Positions 8,834 through 16,309 of a stretch of 23,730 nt of DNA are shown here, one piece after another. How positions within the stretch are numbered: position 1 is the first letter of the stretch; each line of letters starts with the position of its first letter. A program made the translations under genes and the position numbers. The DNA comes from Bacillota bacterium (lineage in GTDB: Bacteria > Bacillota > Clostridia > Tissierellales > Sporanaerobacteraceae). The stretch is from the NCBI GenBank assembly GCA_029779375.1, contig JAKPAR010000297.1:1-23730 (forward strand), read 5' to 3'. The notes under the pieces were generated by a model that was not told the DNA's origin, ran no database searches, and worked only from the letters and a program-made list of their open reading frames with translations.

Positions 8834-10843
8834 TTAGCTAAATCCCAATAGTGTTCCTATTTGGTAAACAAGAACTGCTCCTATCCATCCCACTAGAAAA
8901 GTATATAGGGCAGCAAAGAGAGCCCACTTGCTTGAATTGGTTTCTTTTCTTATAGTAGCTATAGTAGCTGCACAAGGTGTGTACAATAAGGTCATGACCA
9001 TAAATGAAATAGCGGACAGAGGAGTAAAAGCATTTTGTACTGCGGATATAAGAGCTGCTCCTTCTCCTACACCTGTATATACCATGCCTAGAGTAGCTAT
9101 GACAGCTTCTTTGGCCGCTAATCCTGCAAACAATCCTACAGCTGCTTGCCAAGTTCCAAATCCAGCGGGTTTAAATATAGGCGCTATAAAAGTGCCTATT
9201 TGTCCTAATATACTATTTTTGCTATAAGGTTCAACTCCAAGAGGTAGAACTGCTAGAATCCAAAGTATTGTCACTACAGCAAATATAGTAGTTCCAGCTC
9301 TTTTTAGAAATCCTGATACATTGTCCCACATATTTCTTAATACATTTCTAAAAGAAGGCAATCTATAAGGGGGAAGTTCCATGATAAAATAGGATGTTTC
9401 ACCTTTAAATAGAGTTTTGCTAAAAATTTTGCCCATCAACAATGCCACAAGAATTCCCAAAAAATAAAGCAAAAACAAAACTAGTCCACCTTTGTCAGGG
9501 AAAAAGGCAGCAATAAATACTAAATAAACGGGAATTCTAGCACCACAAGACATAAAAGGATTTATGAGAGTGGCAATCATCCTATCTTTTTTACTGTCTA
9601 AAGTCCTTGTAGCCATGATCCCAGGTACATTGCAGCCAAAACCTACTATCATGGAAATAAAAGTTTTACCTTGAAGTCCCAGTGCTCTCATGATATTGTC
9701 CATTACATAAGCAGCTCTAGCCATATATCCACTATCTTCCAATATACCCATAAGCATATATAATACCACTATCAATGGTATGAATTCTAAAACGGCTCCA
9801 ACTCCGCCTATAATTCCTTCTGAAACAAAAGAAACAAGCCACTTAGGAGAATTGGTTTTAACAAGGGAGTTTTTTATGATTTCGCCCAAAGCACCCATGG
9901 CCTCAGACATAAGTCCTCCAAGCAAATCTTCTCCCACAGCAAAAGTTAATTGAAATACTAATAGCATAATCAATGCGAAAATAGGAATACCTAGCCATTT
10001 ATTTGTAACTATTTTATCTATCTTATCCGTTTTGGTTTCTACATCTTCTTTAGGCCTTTTCACAGCTTTTTTAACTACATTGTTGACAAATTCATATCTT
10101 TTATCTACAATTTTCAACTCATAATCATCTATATTATCTTTTATTCTGTCAATAGTATCTTTAAATTCAGTAGAGGAATTTAAAGATTCATCATTACTTA
10201 ATAGTTCATATATATATTTATCTCCTTCTAAAAGTTTTATAGCAATCCATTGGGAAGGATATTCAAAATTTTTGTTATTTAAAAGTCTTTCTAAATTTTT
10301 TATTTCTCTGTCAATATCTTCTCCATAGCTTATTTTAACATTAGGTTTTATATCTTTATCAATCAATTCAATGGACATTTTAATCAATTCATCAATACCT
10401 TTTCTTTTAGATGCAATGGTTGGAACAATAGGCACACCTAGCTCTTTTGAAAGAGCTTCAATATCGAAATTGATATTTCTTTCTTGTGCTTCATCTATCA
10501 TATTTAATGCCACAACTACTTTAGCTTTCATTTCCAATAGTTGAGTAGTTAAATACAAATTTCTTTCAATATTTGTTGCATCCACTACATTTATGACCAC
10601 ATCTGGATTTCCTTTAAGAATAAAATCCCTTGCAACTATTTCATCTTCTGAAAAAGCTCCAAGGCTATAAGTTCCAGGTAAATCTACTACATTGTATGTT
10701 TTCCCGTTAAATTTAAATTTTCCTTCTTTTTTTTCCACAGTAACACCGGGCCAATTGCCTACATGCTGATTTGAGCCTGTAAGAGCATTAAAGACCGTGG
10801 TTTTACCACTATTTGGATTACCTACCAAAGCTAAAGTATTCAC
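8834..10843 (-). CDS. feoB: Ferrous iron transporter FeoB
   Basis: FeoB is the inner-membrane Fe2+ importer with a cytosolic G-protein domain. The 669-residue product has G1 GNPNSGKT (residues 8-15), the switch region around GNWPGVTVEKK, G3 DLPG (54-57), VDATNIERNLYLT, G4 NMID (114-117) and a G5-like ASKRKG, then a helical insertion (about 180-265) and a transport domain of about eight or more membrane segments from residue 285, including GFGCNVPGIMATRT and the matching SCGARIPVY half. The start is GTG at 10843-10841 with AAGGAGGG at 10850-10857. It lies between feoA and feoC in one operon under a Fur box. The gene looks intact. Confidence 0.97.
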   Translation of the reverse strand: MNTLALVGNPNSGKTTVFNALTGSNQHVGNWPGVTVEKKEGKFKFNGKTYNVVDLPGTYSLGAFSEDEIVARDFILKGNPDVVINVVDATNIERNLYLTTQLLEMKAKVVVALNMIDEAQERNINFDIEALSKELGVPIVPTIASKRKGIDELIKMSIELIDKDIKPNVKISYGEDIDREIKNLERLLNNKNFEYPSQWIAIKLLEGDKYIYELLSNDESLNSSTEFKDTIDRIKDNIDDYELKIVDKRYEFVNNVVKKAVKRPKEDVETKTDKIDKIVTNKWLGIPIFALIMLLVFQLTFAVGEDLLGGLMSEAMGALGEIIKNSLVKTNSPKWLVSFVSEGIIGGVGAVLEFIPLIVVLYMLMGILEDSGYMARAAYVMDNIMRALGLQGKTFISMIVGFGCNVPGIMATRTLDSKKDRMIATLINPFMSCGARIPVYLVFIAAFFPDKGGLVLFLLYFLGILVALLMGKIFSKTLFKGETSYFIMELPPYRLPSFRNVLRNMWDNVSGFLKRAGTTIFAVVTILWILAVLPLGVEPYSKNSILGQIGTFIAPIFKPAGFGTWQAAVGLFAGLAAKEAVIATLGMVYTGVGEGAALISAVQNAFTPLSAISFMVMTLLYTPCAATIATIRKETNSSKWALFAALYTFLVGWIGAVLVYQIGTLLGFS

Positions 10844-10860
10844 AAAAGTCCCTCCTTAAA

Positions 10861-11085
10861 TCAAATAGCAATCATTATTTTTTCCGCCAATCCACGACCT
10901 ACAGCAATTTTATTTCCAAATAAGGAAACTATTACAGGTCCAGTATCATTTTTTACAACTTTAACTTCAGTTCCTGTATTTAAGCCCATTTCATATAGGC
11001 GTTTAGTGGCACAATTTCCTGCAACAATTTCTTTTATTACGCCTCTGTCGCCAGGTTTTAAATGAGTTAAAGCTTTAGTTTTCAT
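10861..11085 (-). CDS. feoA: Ferrous iron transport accessory protein FeoA
   Basis: FeoA is a small cytosolic SH3-like protein that supports FeoB. The product is 74 residues with the usual KPGDRGVIKEI opening, the middle RLYEMGLNTGTEVKVV, and a NKIAVGRGLAEKI end. A longer frame opens with TTG at 11109, but its first codons contain the ribosome binding site GGGGAGG. That site is 7 nt from the ATG at 11085-11083, which I take as the true start. The gene starts the feo operon; feoB follows after 17 nt. Confidence 0.93.
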   Translation of the reverse strand: MKTKALTHLKPGDRGVIKEIVAGNCATKRLYEMGLNTGTEVKVVKNDTGPVIVSLFGNKIAVGRGLAEKIMIAI

Positions 11086-11128
11086 GTCCATTCCTCCCCT
11101 ATGTTGCAAGATATATTAGAAATATTCA

Positions 11129-11157
11129 AATATATCGAAACTGATAATCATTATCAA
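11129..11157 (-). promoter_or_regulatory. Sigma-A promoter of feoABC
   Basis: On the minus strand TTGATA (11157-11152), a 17-nt spacer and TATATT (11134-11129), about 44 nt ahead of the feoA start. The Fur box covers the -35 and most of the spacer. Confidence 0.8.
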
Positions 11158-11161
11158 TATC
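11142..11161. promoter_or_regulatory. Fur box of the feo operon
   Basis: TGATAATCATTATCA at 11142-11156 is a perfect 7-1-7 inverted repeat of the Fur type. Read on the minus strand from 11161, GATATTGATAATGATTATC matches 17 of 19 positions of the classical Fur consensus. It overlaps the feo promoter, so iron-bound Fur would block RNA polymerase; this fits repression of iron uptake when iron is plentiful. Confidence 0.9.
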
Positions 11162-11243
11162 ATGATAGTATATTATGACACAAAAAGCAATAGCTTTGGT
11201 GAAAAACTTTTTATACATTTAGAACAAGGTAAATAGATACTAG

Positions 11244-11272
11244 TTTGTAATTGGTTTGTAACTGCTTTGTAA
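11244..11272 (+). promoter_or_regulatory. Three TTTGTAA direct repeats at 11-bp period
   Basis: TTTGTAA occurs at 11244-11250, 11255-11261 and 11266-11272, so the repeat starts are exactly 11 bp apart. Such spacing is typical of tandem binding by OmpR/PhoB-family response regulators on one DNA face. A TATTAT at 11295-11300 lies 22 bp beyond the last repeat and could be an activator-dependent -10. The likely target is the secreted-protein gene at 11343. The regulator is not in the window. Confidence 0.6.
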
Positions 11273-11342
11273 CCAAGTATTACTAATATGATGATATTAT
11301 ATATTCAAGAGGACAGGGAAAAATATTTAAGGAGTGGTGAAT

Positions 11343-12149
11343 ATGAATAAAAAAATTACAACATTATTTTTAACAGGTGTATTGGCTGTTTCTTCTTTGA
11401 GCATTGTCTATGCAGCACCAAAGAAAGCAGGTCAAGGAAAGGGGCTTGTTCTTTCTAAAGGACAATATGTTATAGAACAAAAACAAGCGGATGTAAATGG
11501 AGATAAAATAAAAGACACTGTATTTTTAATAGGAGAAAAAGATAAAAAAGAAGACATATACAATAAAAATATAATGGTTAAAGTAGTAGATGGAAAGAAA
11601 AATCAAGTAAAGGATATAAAATTTAAAGATTTTGGTGGATATGAAGGTGAATTGTTTTTAGGAGATTTTACAGGAGATAAGGTTTCAGATATAATGGTTA
11701 CTGCATCAACAGGAGGTAGTGGTGGTATAGTAAATACTAGAATAGCAACTATAAAAGATAACAAGGTTAAAGAAATATTTAAAGAAGAAGATAAACAAGG
11801 TTTGAATTTTACTGGGAAATTTGTTGATGGATTTAAAGCAGAACTTAAAGATCCTAAAAACAACAAGGAAATAATTTTAGATGTAAGTGCTTTTAAAGAT
11901 ATGTATGTAGAAGGAAAAATATATGATAAAGATGGAAAACTTCTAGAAAAAGTTGAACCATGGACAGATCCATTTTCTATGATTGATGCTGTAGATATGG
12001 ATGGAGATGGAGTATATGAGTTGAAGGGATATCAAAAAATATCTGGTTCATGTCATGCAAATACTATATCAAGAATAAACACAATTTGGAAATATGAAAA
12101 TGAAAAGTGGAATATAAAAGAAGCTGATTATTCAACTTTCTTAAAATAA
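11343..12149 (+). CDS. Secreted protein with FG-GAP/VCBS-like Asp-rich motifs
   Basis: The 268-residue product starts with a clear Sec signal peptide (MNKKI, hydrophobic stretch, probable cleavage after VYA near residue 25). The mature part holds three calcium-binding-loop-like Asp motifs: DVNGDKIKD, GDFTGDKVSD and DMDGDGVYE, each followed by a hydrophobic strand, as in FG-GAP/VCBS beta-propeller blades, although there are too few for a full propeller. There is no cell-wall anchor or lipobox. A longer frame opens with GTG at 11334, but this overlaps the AAGGAG at 11329-11334; that site is 8 nt from the ATG at 11343, which I chose. It is divergent from feoA and monocistronic, with a strong terminator. 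The function is unknown; the repeat array at 11244-11272 suggests control by a two-component system. Confidence 0.8.
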   Translation: MNKKITTLFLTGVLAVSSLSIVYAAPKKAGQGKGLVLSKGQYVIEQKQADVNGDKIKDTVFLIGEKDKKEDIYNKNIMVKVVDGKKNQVKDIKFKDFGGYEGELFLGDFTGDKVSDIMVTASTGGSGGIVNTRIATIKDNKVKEIFKEEDKQGLNFTGKFVDGFKAELKDPKNNKEIILDVSAFKDMYVEGKIYDKDGKLLEKVEPWTDPFSMIDAVDMDGDGVYELKGYQKISGSCHANTISRINTIWKYENEKWNIKEADYSTFLK

Positions 12150-12166
12150 GAATAAACCCCTTTACG

Positions 12167-12203
12167 AAAAATTGTCTATCTAAATGATAGACAATTTTTT
12201 ATT
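12167..12203. terminator. Bidirectional terminator behind the secreted-protein gene
   Basis: A perfect 14-bp stem (12167-12180 with 12186-12199) with loop TAAAT and T-rich flanks on both strands. It serves the plus-strand secreted-protein gene and the convergent minus-strand small membrane peptide gene, whose stop codon lies at its edge. Confidence 0.9.
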
Positions 12204-12306
12204 TGTTATAAAATTTTTTTATAACAAATATTATTAGTATTATTGTCAATATAGCAAAGAATACAGGCATCCATGTAAGAATAACATTTTTTATAGCAAA
12301 TTTCAT
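12199..12306 (-). CDS. 35-residue single-pass membrane peptide
   Basis: A short frame on the minus strand starts with ATG at 12306-12304 and stops at 12201-12199. The product opens MKFAIKNVILTWMPVFFAIL, continues hydrophobic to about residue 29 and ends in a basic tail, IKKFYNK. That is one membrane helix, with the basic end probably in the cytosol. An AAGGGGGA ribosome binding site precedes the ATG by 8 nt, and a terminator hairpin follows the stop directly. A weak promoter (TTTAAA, 18 nt, TATAAT at 12350-12345) lies upstream. It has no cysteine, so it is not the Cys-rich FeoB-associated peptide. I do not recognise the family. Possible roles are a small transporter subunit or regulator, or a toxin-like peptide; these are guesses. 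Confidence 0.7.
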   Translation of the reverse strand: MKFAIKNVILTWMPVFFAILTIILIIFVIKKFYNK

Positions 12307-12344
12307 AGATAAAATCCCCCTTTTGAACAAATTTATCTATTTCC

Positions 12345-12374
12345 ATTATATCCTAACAACTAGATGAATTTAAA
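12345..12374 (-). promoter_or_regulatory. Possible promoter of the small membrane peptide gene
   Basis: On the minus strand TTTAAA (12374-12369), an 18-nt spacer and a perfect TATAAT (12350-12345). The -35 is poor. It is divergent from the copA promoter, with 6 bp between them. Confidence 0.45.
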
Positions 12375-12380
12375 GTTATC

Positions 12381-12409
12381 TTTACAAAAATAAGAAGAAG
12401 TGTTATTAT
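12381..12409 (+). promoter_or_regulatory. Sigma-A promoter of copA-copZ-csoR
   Basis: TTTACA (12381-12386), a 17-nt spacer and TATTAT (12404-12409), about 50 nt ahead of the copA start. Confidence 0.7.
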
Positions 12410-12417
12410 AAATATAA

Positions 12418-12436
12418 CCCACCGGTAGGGGGTGGG
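12418..12436. promoter_or_regulatory. Probable CsoR operator
   Basis: CCCACC (12418-12423) and GGTGGG (12431-12436) form a GC-rich inverted repeat with a 7-nt centre in otherwise AT-rich DNA, just downstream of the copA -10. The CCCACC...GGTGGG arms resemble known CsoR sites, and csoR is the last gene of the operon, so copper-relieved autorepression is expected. Confidence 0.7.
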
Positions 12437-12458
12437 GTACATTGGAGGTGAAATTAGA

Positions 12459-14621
12459 TTGGGGAAAATAGTTCTTCGTATAGATGGAATGAGCTGTGCT
12501 GCTTGTTCTCAAAGGGTAGAAAGGGCTTTAAAGAAAGTGGAAGGTGTTGTGAATGCCAATGTAAATTTGACTACCAACAAGGCAACAGTTTTTACTGCAT
12601 CTGATGATTTAAGAGCAGAAGAACTCATAAAAGCTGTAGAAAAAGCGGGATATCATGCAGAAGTGGAAGTAAATAGAAATCCTTACAAGGAAAAAGAAAT
12701 AAGAGAAAAAGAGATAAAAACTTTAAAGACTCTTTTTATTTTTTCAGCTATTTTAAGTATTCCACTATTTTCAGCTATGTTTTTTCATATGGCAGGAGTT
12801 CATACTATACTTTCCAATGGTTATTTTCAATTGGTTTTAGCTACAATAGTGCAGTTCACAGCTGGCCTTAAATTTTACAAAGGAGCTTTCAACTCTATAA
12901 GAGGTGGAGGAGCCAATATGGATGTGCTTGTTGCTATGGGTACTAGTGCGGCCTATTTCTATAGTGTATATAATTTGCTTTCAGGAGTAGAAGAATATTA
13001 TTTTGAATCTTCCGCTATGATCATTACATTGATACTTCTAGGGAAAACTTTTGAGGCAGTGGCTAAAGGGAAAACCTCTGAAGCCATAAAGAAATTGATG
13101 AAATTGCAACCAAAAGTAGCAAGAGTACTAAAGGATGGCGTAGAAGTTGATATTCCTATAGAAGATGTAGAAGTTGGAGATATTGTTGTAGTAAGACCTG
13201 GTGAAAAAATTCCTGTAGATGGAATAATAGTTGAAGGAAGTTCTTCTATAGATGAATCAATGCTTACAGGAGAAAGTATTCCAGTAGATAAAGGTGTAGG
13301 AGATGAAGTTATAGGTGCTACTATAAATAAATATGGTACATTTAAATTTGAAGCTAAAAAAGTAGGAAATGATACAGCTCTTGCTCAAATAATAAAACTA
13401 GTAGAAGATGCTCAAGGCTCTAAAGCTCCAGTCCAAAGACTTGCAGACAGGATTTCAAGTATATTTGTACCAACGGTACTTTTTATAGCATTGGGAACAT
13501 TTCTCATATGGTATTTTGTCAGAGGAGATTTTAGTCATGCTCTCCTAAGTGCCGTGGCGGTATTAGTTATAGCGTGTCCATGTGCATTGGGATTAGCTAC
13601 ACCTACAGCTATTATGGTGGGGACAGGAAAGGGAGCAGAAAAGGGAATTCTCATAAAAGGTGGGGAATATCTAGAAAGAACTCAAGAATTAGATACTATA
13701 GTTTTCGATAAAACTGGTACTTTGACTAAAGGAGAACCAGAAGTTACAGATATAATCTCTTTTGGTGAAAATAAAGAAGACATTCTTAAATTGGCAGCTA
13801 TTTCTGAGAAAAATTCTGAGCACCCTTTAGGTCAAGCAATAGTTAATAGAGCTAAAGAAAAAAATTTGATATTAAAAGAAGCAGAGAAATTTCTTGCTAT
13901 ACCAGGAAAGGGAATTCATGCAATCATAGAAGGAAAAGATATATATTTAGGAAACAAAAAACTTATGGAGGAAAACTCTATAAATATAGCTATTCAAGAA
14001 AATGAACTTCTAAGACTAGAAGATGAAGGCAAAACTGCAATGCTATTAGCTGTAGATGGAAAGATAGAGGGAATCATAGCTGTGGCAGATAAATTAAAGG
14101 ATAATTCAAAAAAGGCAATTAGTGAGCTAAAGGATATGGGACTGTCTATATATATGATTACTGGAGACAATGAAAGAACAGCAAGAGCTATAGCAAGTGA
14201 AGTTGGAATTGAAAATGTATTTGCAGAAGTTCTCCCTGAAAACAAGGCAGAGGTAGTAGAAAGTATAAAAAGTACAGGAAAGAAAGTTGGAATGGTTGGA
14301 GATGGCATAAATGATGCACCAGCTCTTGTGGCAGCTGACATAGGATTTGCCATAGGAACAGGAACTGATGTGGCTATAGAAGCTGCTGATATAACTCTTA
14401 TGAGTGGAGATTTAATGGGCATAGTTACAGCTATAAAATTAAGTAAAAGAACTATGAGAACTATAAAGCAAAATTTGTTTTGGGCTTTCTTTTACAATTC
14501 TATAGGTATTCCTTTTGCGGCTCTAGGATTTTTAAATCCTATGATAGCAGGAGCTGCTATGGCCTTTAGCTCTGTATCTGTAGTTAGCAACTCTTTAAGA
14601 CTTAAAAATTTCAAAGAATAA
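12459..14621 (+). CDS. copA: Copper-exporting P1B-type ATPase CopA
   Basis: This membrane pump exports Cu+ from the cytosol. The 720-residue product has one N-terminal heavy-metal domain (GMSCAAC, Cys 13 and 16), eight expected membrane helices, the TGES actuator motif, the transport-site CPC (C373-P374-C375), the phosphorylation motif DKTGTLT (Asp417), EHPLGQ in the nucleotide domain, and GDGINDAP (614-621). CPC plus the CxxC domain indicates monovalent copper rather than zinc or cadmium. The longest frame opens with GTG at 12432, inside the operator, but GGAGGTG at 12444-12450 is 8 nt from a TTG at 12459, giving [14 protein letters not shown] prefer that TTG. The copZ frame follows almost directly. 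Confidence 0.96.
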   Translation: MGKIVLRIDGMSCAACSQRVERALKKVEGVVNANVNLTTNKATVFTASDDLRAEELIKAVEKAGYHAEVEVNRNPYKEKEIREKEIKTLKTLFIFSAILSIPLFSAMFFHMAGVHTILSNGYFQLVLATIVQFTAGLKFYKGAFNSIRGGGANMDVLVAMGTSAAYFYSVYNLLSGVEEYYFESSAMIITLILLGKTFEAVAKGKTSEAIKKLMKLQPKVARVLKDGVEVDIPIEDVEVGDIVVVRPGEKIPVDGIIVEGSSSIDESMLTGESIPVDKGVGDEVIGATINKYGTFKFEAKKVGNDTALAQIIKLVEDAQGSKAPVQRLADRISSIFVPTVLFIALGTFLIWYFVRGDFSHALLSAVAVLVIACPCALGLATPTAIMVGTGKGAEKGILIKGGEYLERTQELDTIVFDKTGTLTKGEPEVTDIISFGENKEDILKLAAISEKNSEHPLGQAIVNRAKEKNLILKEAEKFLAIPGKGIHAIIEGKDIYLGNKKLMEENSINIAIQENELLRLEDEGKTAMLLAVDGKIEGIIAVADKLKDNSKKAISELKDMGLSIYMITGDNERTARAIASEVGIENVFAEVLPENKAEVVESIKSTGKKVGMVGDGINDAPALVAADIGFAIGTGTDVAIEAADITLMSGDLMGIVTAIKLSKRTMRTIKQNLFWAFFYNSIGIPFAALGFLNPMIAGAAMAFSSVSVVSNSLRLKNFKE

Positions 14622-14643
14622 AATGAAAGGAAGGATTGATAGT

Positions 14644-14850
14644 ATGAAAAAAACTATAATGATTGAAGGAATGTCATGCAATCACTGTACAAAAGCAGTA
14701 GAAAATGCATTGAAAGGATTAAATGAAGTTTCAAAAGTAGAAGTAAGCTTAGAAGAGAAAAAAGCTGTGGTTGAAGGTGAAAAATTGATTGATGATAAAT
14801 TAAGAGAGGCAATAGAAGAAGAAGGTTACAACGTGGTAGAAATAAAATAG
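14644..14850 (+). CDS. copZ: Copper chaperone CopZ
   Basis: This 68-residue cytosolic protein is a single heavy-metal-associated domain that carries Cu+ to CopA. The metal site is GMSCNHC (Cys 12 and 15). A frame opens at an ATG at 14623, but the codons from there contain the ribosome binding site AGGAAGG (14628-14634), which is 9 nt from the ATG at 14644; the latter gives the standard MKKTIMIEGMSC start. It lies between copA and csoR in one operon. Confidence 0.94.
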   Translation: MKKTIMIEGMSCNHCTKAVENALKGLNEVSKVEVSLEEKKAVVEGEKLIDDKLREAIEEEGYNVVEIK

Positions 14851-14865
14851 AAGTGGTGATTTTTT

Positions 14866-15138
14866 ATGATGAATGAAGAAAAGAAAAAGGCCATGATACT
14901 TTTAAAAACTGCTAGAGGACAGATAGATGGCATAATTAAAATGATAGAAGATGATAGATACTGTGTAGATATTTCTACACAAATACTGTCTGTCATAGGT
15001 ATACTTCAAAAGGCTAATTTAAATATATTAGATCAACACCTTAAACACTGTGTGAGAACTGCTATACTTGAAGGCGAAACTCAAGGAGACGAAAAAATTG
15101 ACGAGATAATTAATATAATAGATAAATATATAAAATAA
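14866..15138 (+). CDS. csoR: Copper-sensing repressor CsoR
   Basis: CsoR is an all-helical repressor that leaves its operator on binding Cu+. The 90-residue product carries the C-H-C ligand set: Cys33 (DRYCVDI), His58 and Cys62 (QHLKHCVRTAI), with the family spacing of 25 and 4 residues, and the RGQIDGIIKMIEDD opening. It is the last gene of the copA-copZ-csoR operon, 15 nt after copZ, and should control its own operon through the site at 12418-12436. Two tandem ATG codons (14866, 14869) are possible starts. Confidence 0.95.
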   Translation: MMNEEKKKAMILLKTARGQIDGIIKMIEDDRYCVDISTQILSVIGILQKANLNILDQHLKHCVRTAILEGETQGDEKIDEIINIIDKYIK

Positions 15139-15147
15139 GAGCAAAAT

Positions 15148-15186
15148 AAATAGGAAGGGTATTTATAAATACTTTTCCTATTTTTT
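15148..15186 (+). terminator. Intrinsic terminator of the cop operon
   Basis: A long stem in which AAATAGGAA (15148-15156) pairs with TTCCTATTT (15175-15183), continuing through two G-T wobbles into GTATT/AATAC around a small loop, followed by TTT. Confidence 0.85.
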
Positions 15187-15196
15187 CATATAGGTA

Positions 15197-15225
15197 TTGA
15201 TTTTTGGTCAAAAAGAATTTATAAT
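15197..15225 (+). promoter_or_regulatory. Sigma-A promoter of dnaJ-clpB
   Basis: TTGATT (15197-15202), a 17-nt spacer and a perfect TATAAT (15220-15225). An extra GGTCAAA half-site (15206-15212) lies in the spacer. Confidence 0.8.
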
Positions 15226-15234
15226 ATTATTGAA

Positions 15235-15251
15235 GGTCAAAGAAAGTCAAA
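15235..15251 (+). promoter_or_regulatory. CtsR operator
   Basis: GGTCAAA-GAA-AGTCAAA at 15235-15251 matches the CtsR heptad direct repeat (RGTCAAA-NAN-RGTCAAA) exactly. It covers the expected transcription start, about 7 nt after the -10, so CtsR binding would block the promoter until heat or protein stress. The ctsR gene is not in the window. Confidence 0.9.
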
Positions 15252-15338
15252 GTTTAATTTGAGTTAAAGTTGGAGTTTAACTTAAAGTTAATATAAAGTA
15301 TTATTAAGTATCACTCCAGTATAAAGGAGGATGTGAAA

Positions 15339-16298
15339 ATGGAGTATAAAGATTATTATGAAATATTGGGTGTTGATAAAAATGCAACTCAGGATGAGAT
15401 CAAAAGTGCATATAGAAAACTTGCAAAGAAATATCATCCAGATTTAAATAGTGGAAATGAAAGTGCACAGGAAAAGTTTAAGGAAATAAATGAAGCTTAT
15501 GAAGTTCTTGGGGATGAGGAAAAGAGAAAAAAATATGATGCTTTTGGGAATAGTTACAATTTTAGAAATGGACAAAATTTTGATCCTTCCCAATTTGGCT
15601 TTGATGATTTTGGGAAAGGATTTACCTATACCTATACTACCAGTGGAGATTTTGGAGGATTTAGTGACTTCTTCAATATGTTTTTTGGTGGAGGAGATTT
15701 TGAGAATCAATCATTTAAAGGTAATGGCTTTGATATAGGAGATCTCTTTGGCAGAGGAAGAAAAAGGGAAACTTATGAAAAGCCATCTAGAAAGATTGAA
15801 AGTGAAATAAATATTACATTGGATGAAGCTTACAATGGAACTACAAAAGAAGTGTCAATTAGAACAGGGAATGAAATAAAAAGGGTATCTGTGAAAATTC
15901 CAAAAGGAATTCTTCCTGGGAAAAAAATAAAAATCAAGGGAAGTAGTATAGGAATTGCAGGAGATTTATATATAAAGGTAAATATACTAGATAATCCTAA
16001 ATATAAACTAGAGGGACTAAATTTATTTACAAAGGTAAAATTGCTTCCTTGGGAAGCAGTCTTTGGAACTGAGGTTTTGGTTGAGACACCTTCAGGTAAA
16101 ATAAAAGTAAAAGTGCCTAAAGGCATAGAAGGTGGCCAAAAGATAAGAGTACCTAGAAAAGGATATAGAGATATGAAAGGAAATGAAGGGGATTTGTATA
16201 TAGAAATAGTTATAGTCAATCCTCCTCATTTGAGTAGAGAAGAGAAAAAACTTTATGAAAAATTAAAGGATATTTCAAAATACAATCCTAGAGAATAG
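15339..16298 (+). CDS. DnaJ-family co-chaperone without zinc finger (CbpA-like)
   Basis: J-domain proteins stimulate the ATPase of DnaK and deliver substrates. The 319-residue product has an N-terminal J domain (residues 5-68) with HPD at 33-35, a Gly/Phe-rich region (about 70-145) and two C-terminal substrate-binding domains (about 150-310). It has no cysteine at all, so the CxxCxGxG zinc finger of canonical DnaJ is missing; this is the class II (CbpA) layout. A frame opens with GTG at 15333, but AAAGGAGG at 15323-15330 is 8 nt from the ATG at 15339, which I chose. clpB follows after 11 nt, consistent with joint action in disaggregation under CtsR control. dnaK is not here. Confidence 0.93.
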   Translation: MEYKDYYEILGVDKNATQDEIKSAYRKLAKKYHPDLNSGNESAQEKFKEINEAYEVLGDEEKRKKYDAFGNSYNFRNGQNFDPSQFGFDDFGKGFTYTYTTSGDFGGFSDFFNMFFGGGDFENQSFKGNGFDIGDLFGRGRKRETYEKPSRKIESEINITLDEAYNGTTKEVSIRTGNEIKRVSVKIPKGILPGKKIKIKGSSIGIAGDLYIKVNILDNPKYKLEGLNLFTKVKLLPWEAVFGTEVLVETPSGKIKVKVPKGIEGGQKIRVPRKGYRDMKGNEGDLYIEIVIVNPPHLSREEKKLYEKLKDISKYNPRE

Positions 16299-16309
16299 GG
16301 GGGAAAAAT

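Noticed and set aside
8838..9227. Frames in other registers over the feoB 3' half
   Set aside because: FeoB is intact through this region and shows conserved membrane motifs; the alternative frames have no supporting start or similarity.
11174..11221. 15-codon plus-strand ATG frame between feoA and the secreted-protein gene
   Set aside because: No ribosome binding site and very short; probably chance.
12201..12229. Inverted repeat ATTTGTTATA/TATAACAAAT read as a second terminator
   Set aside because: It lies inside the small membrane peptide frame (its 3' codons), and the perfect 14-bp terminator next to it is sufficient; possibly a coincidental A/T palindrome.
13994..14422. Minus-strand 142-codon frame opposite copA
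   Set aside because: It mirrors the conserved hinge region of CopA, and the coding strand carries all the family motifs; no start signal is seen on the minus strand.
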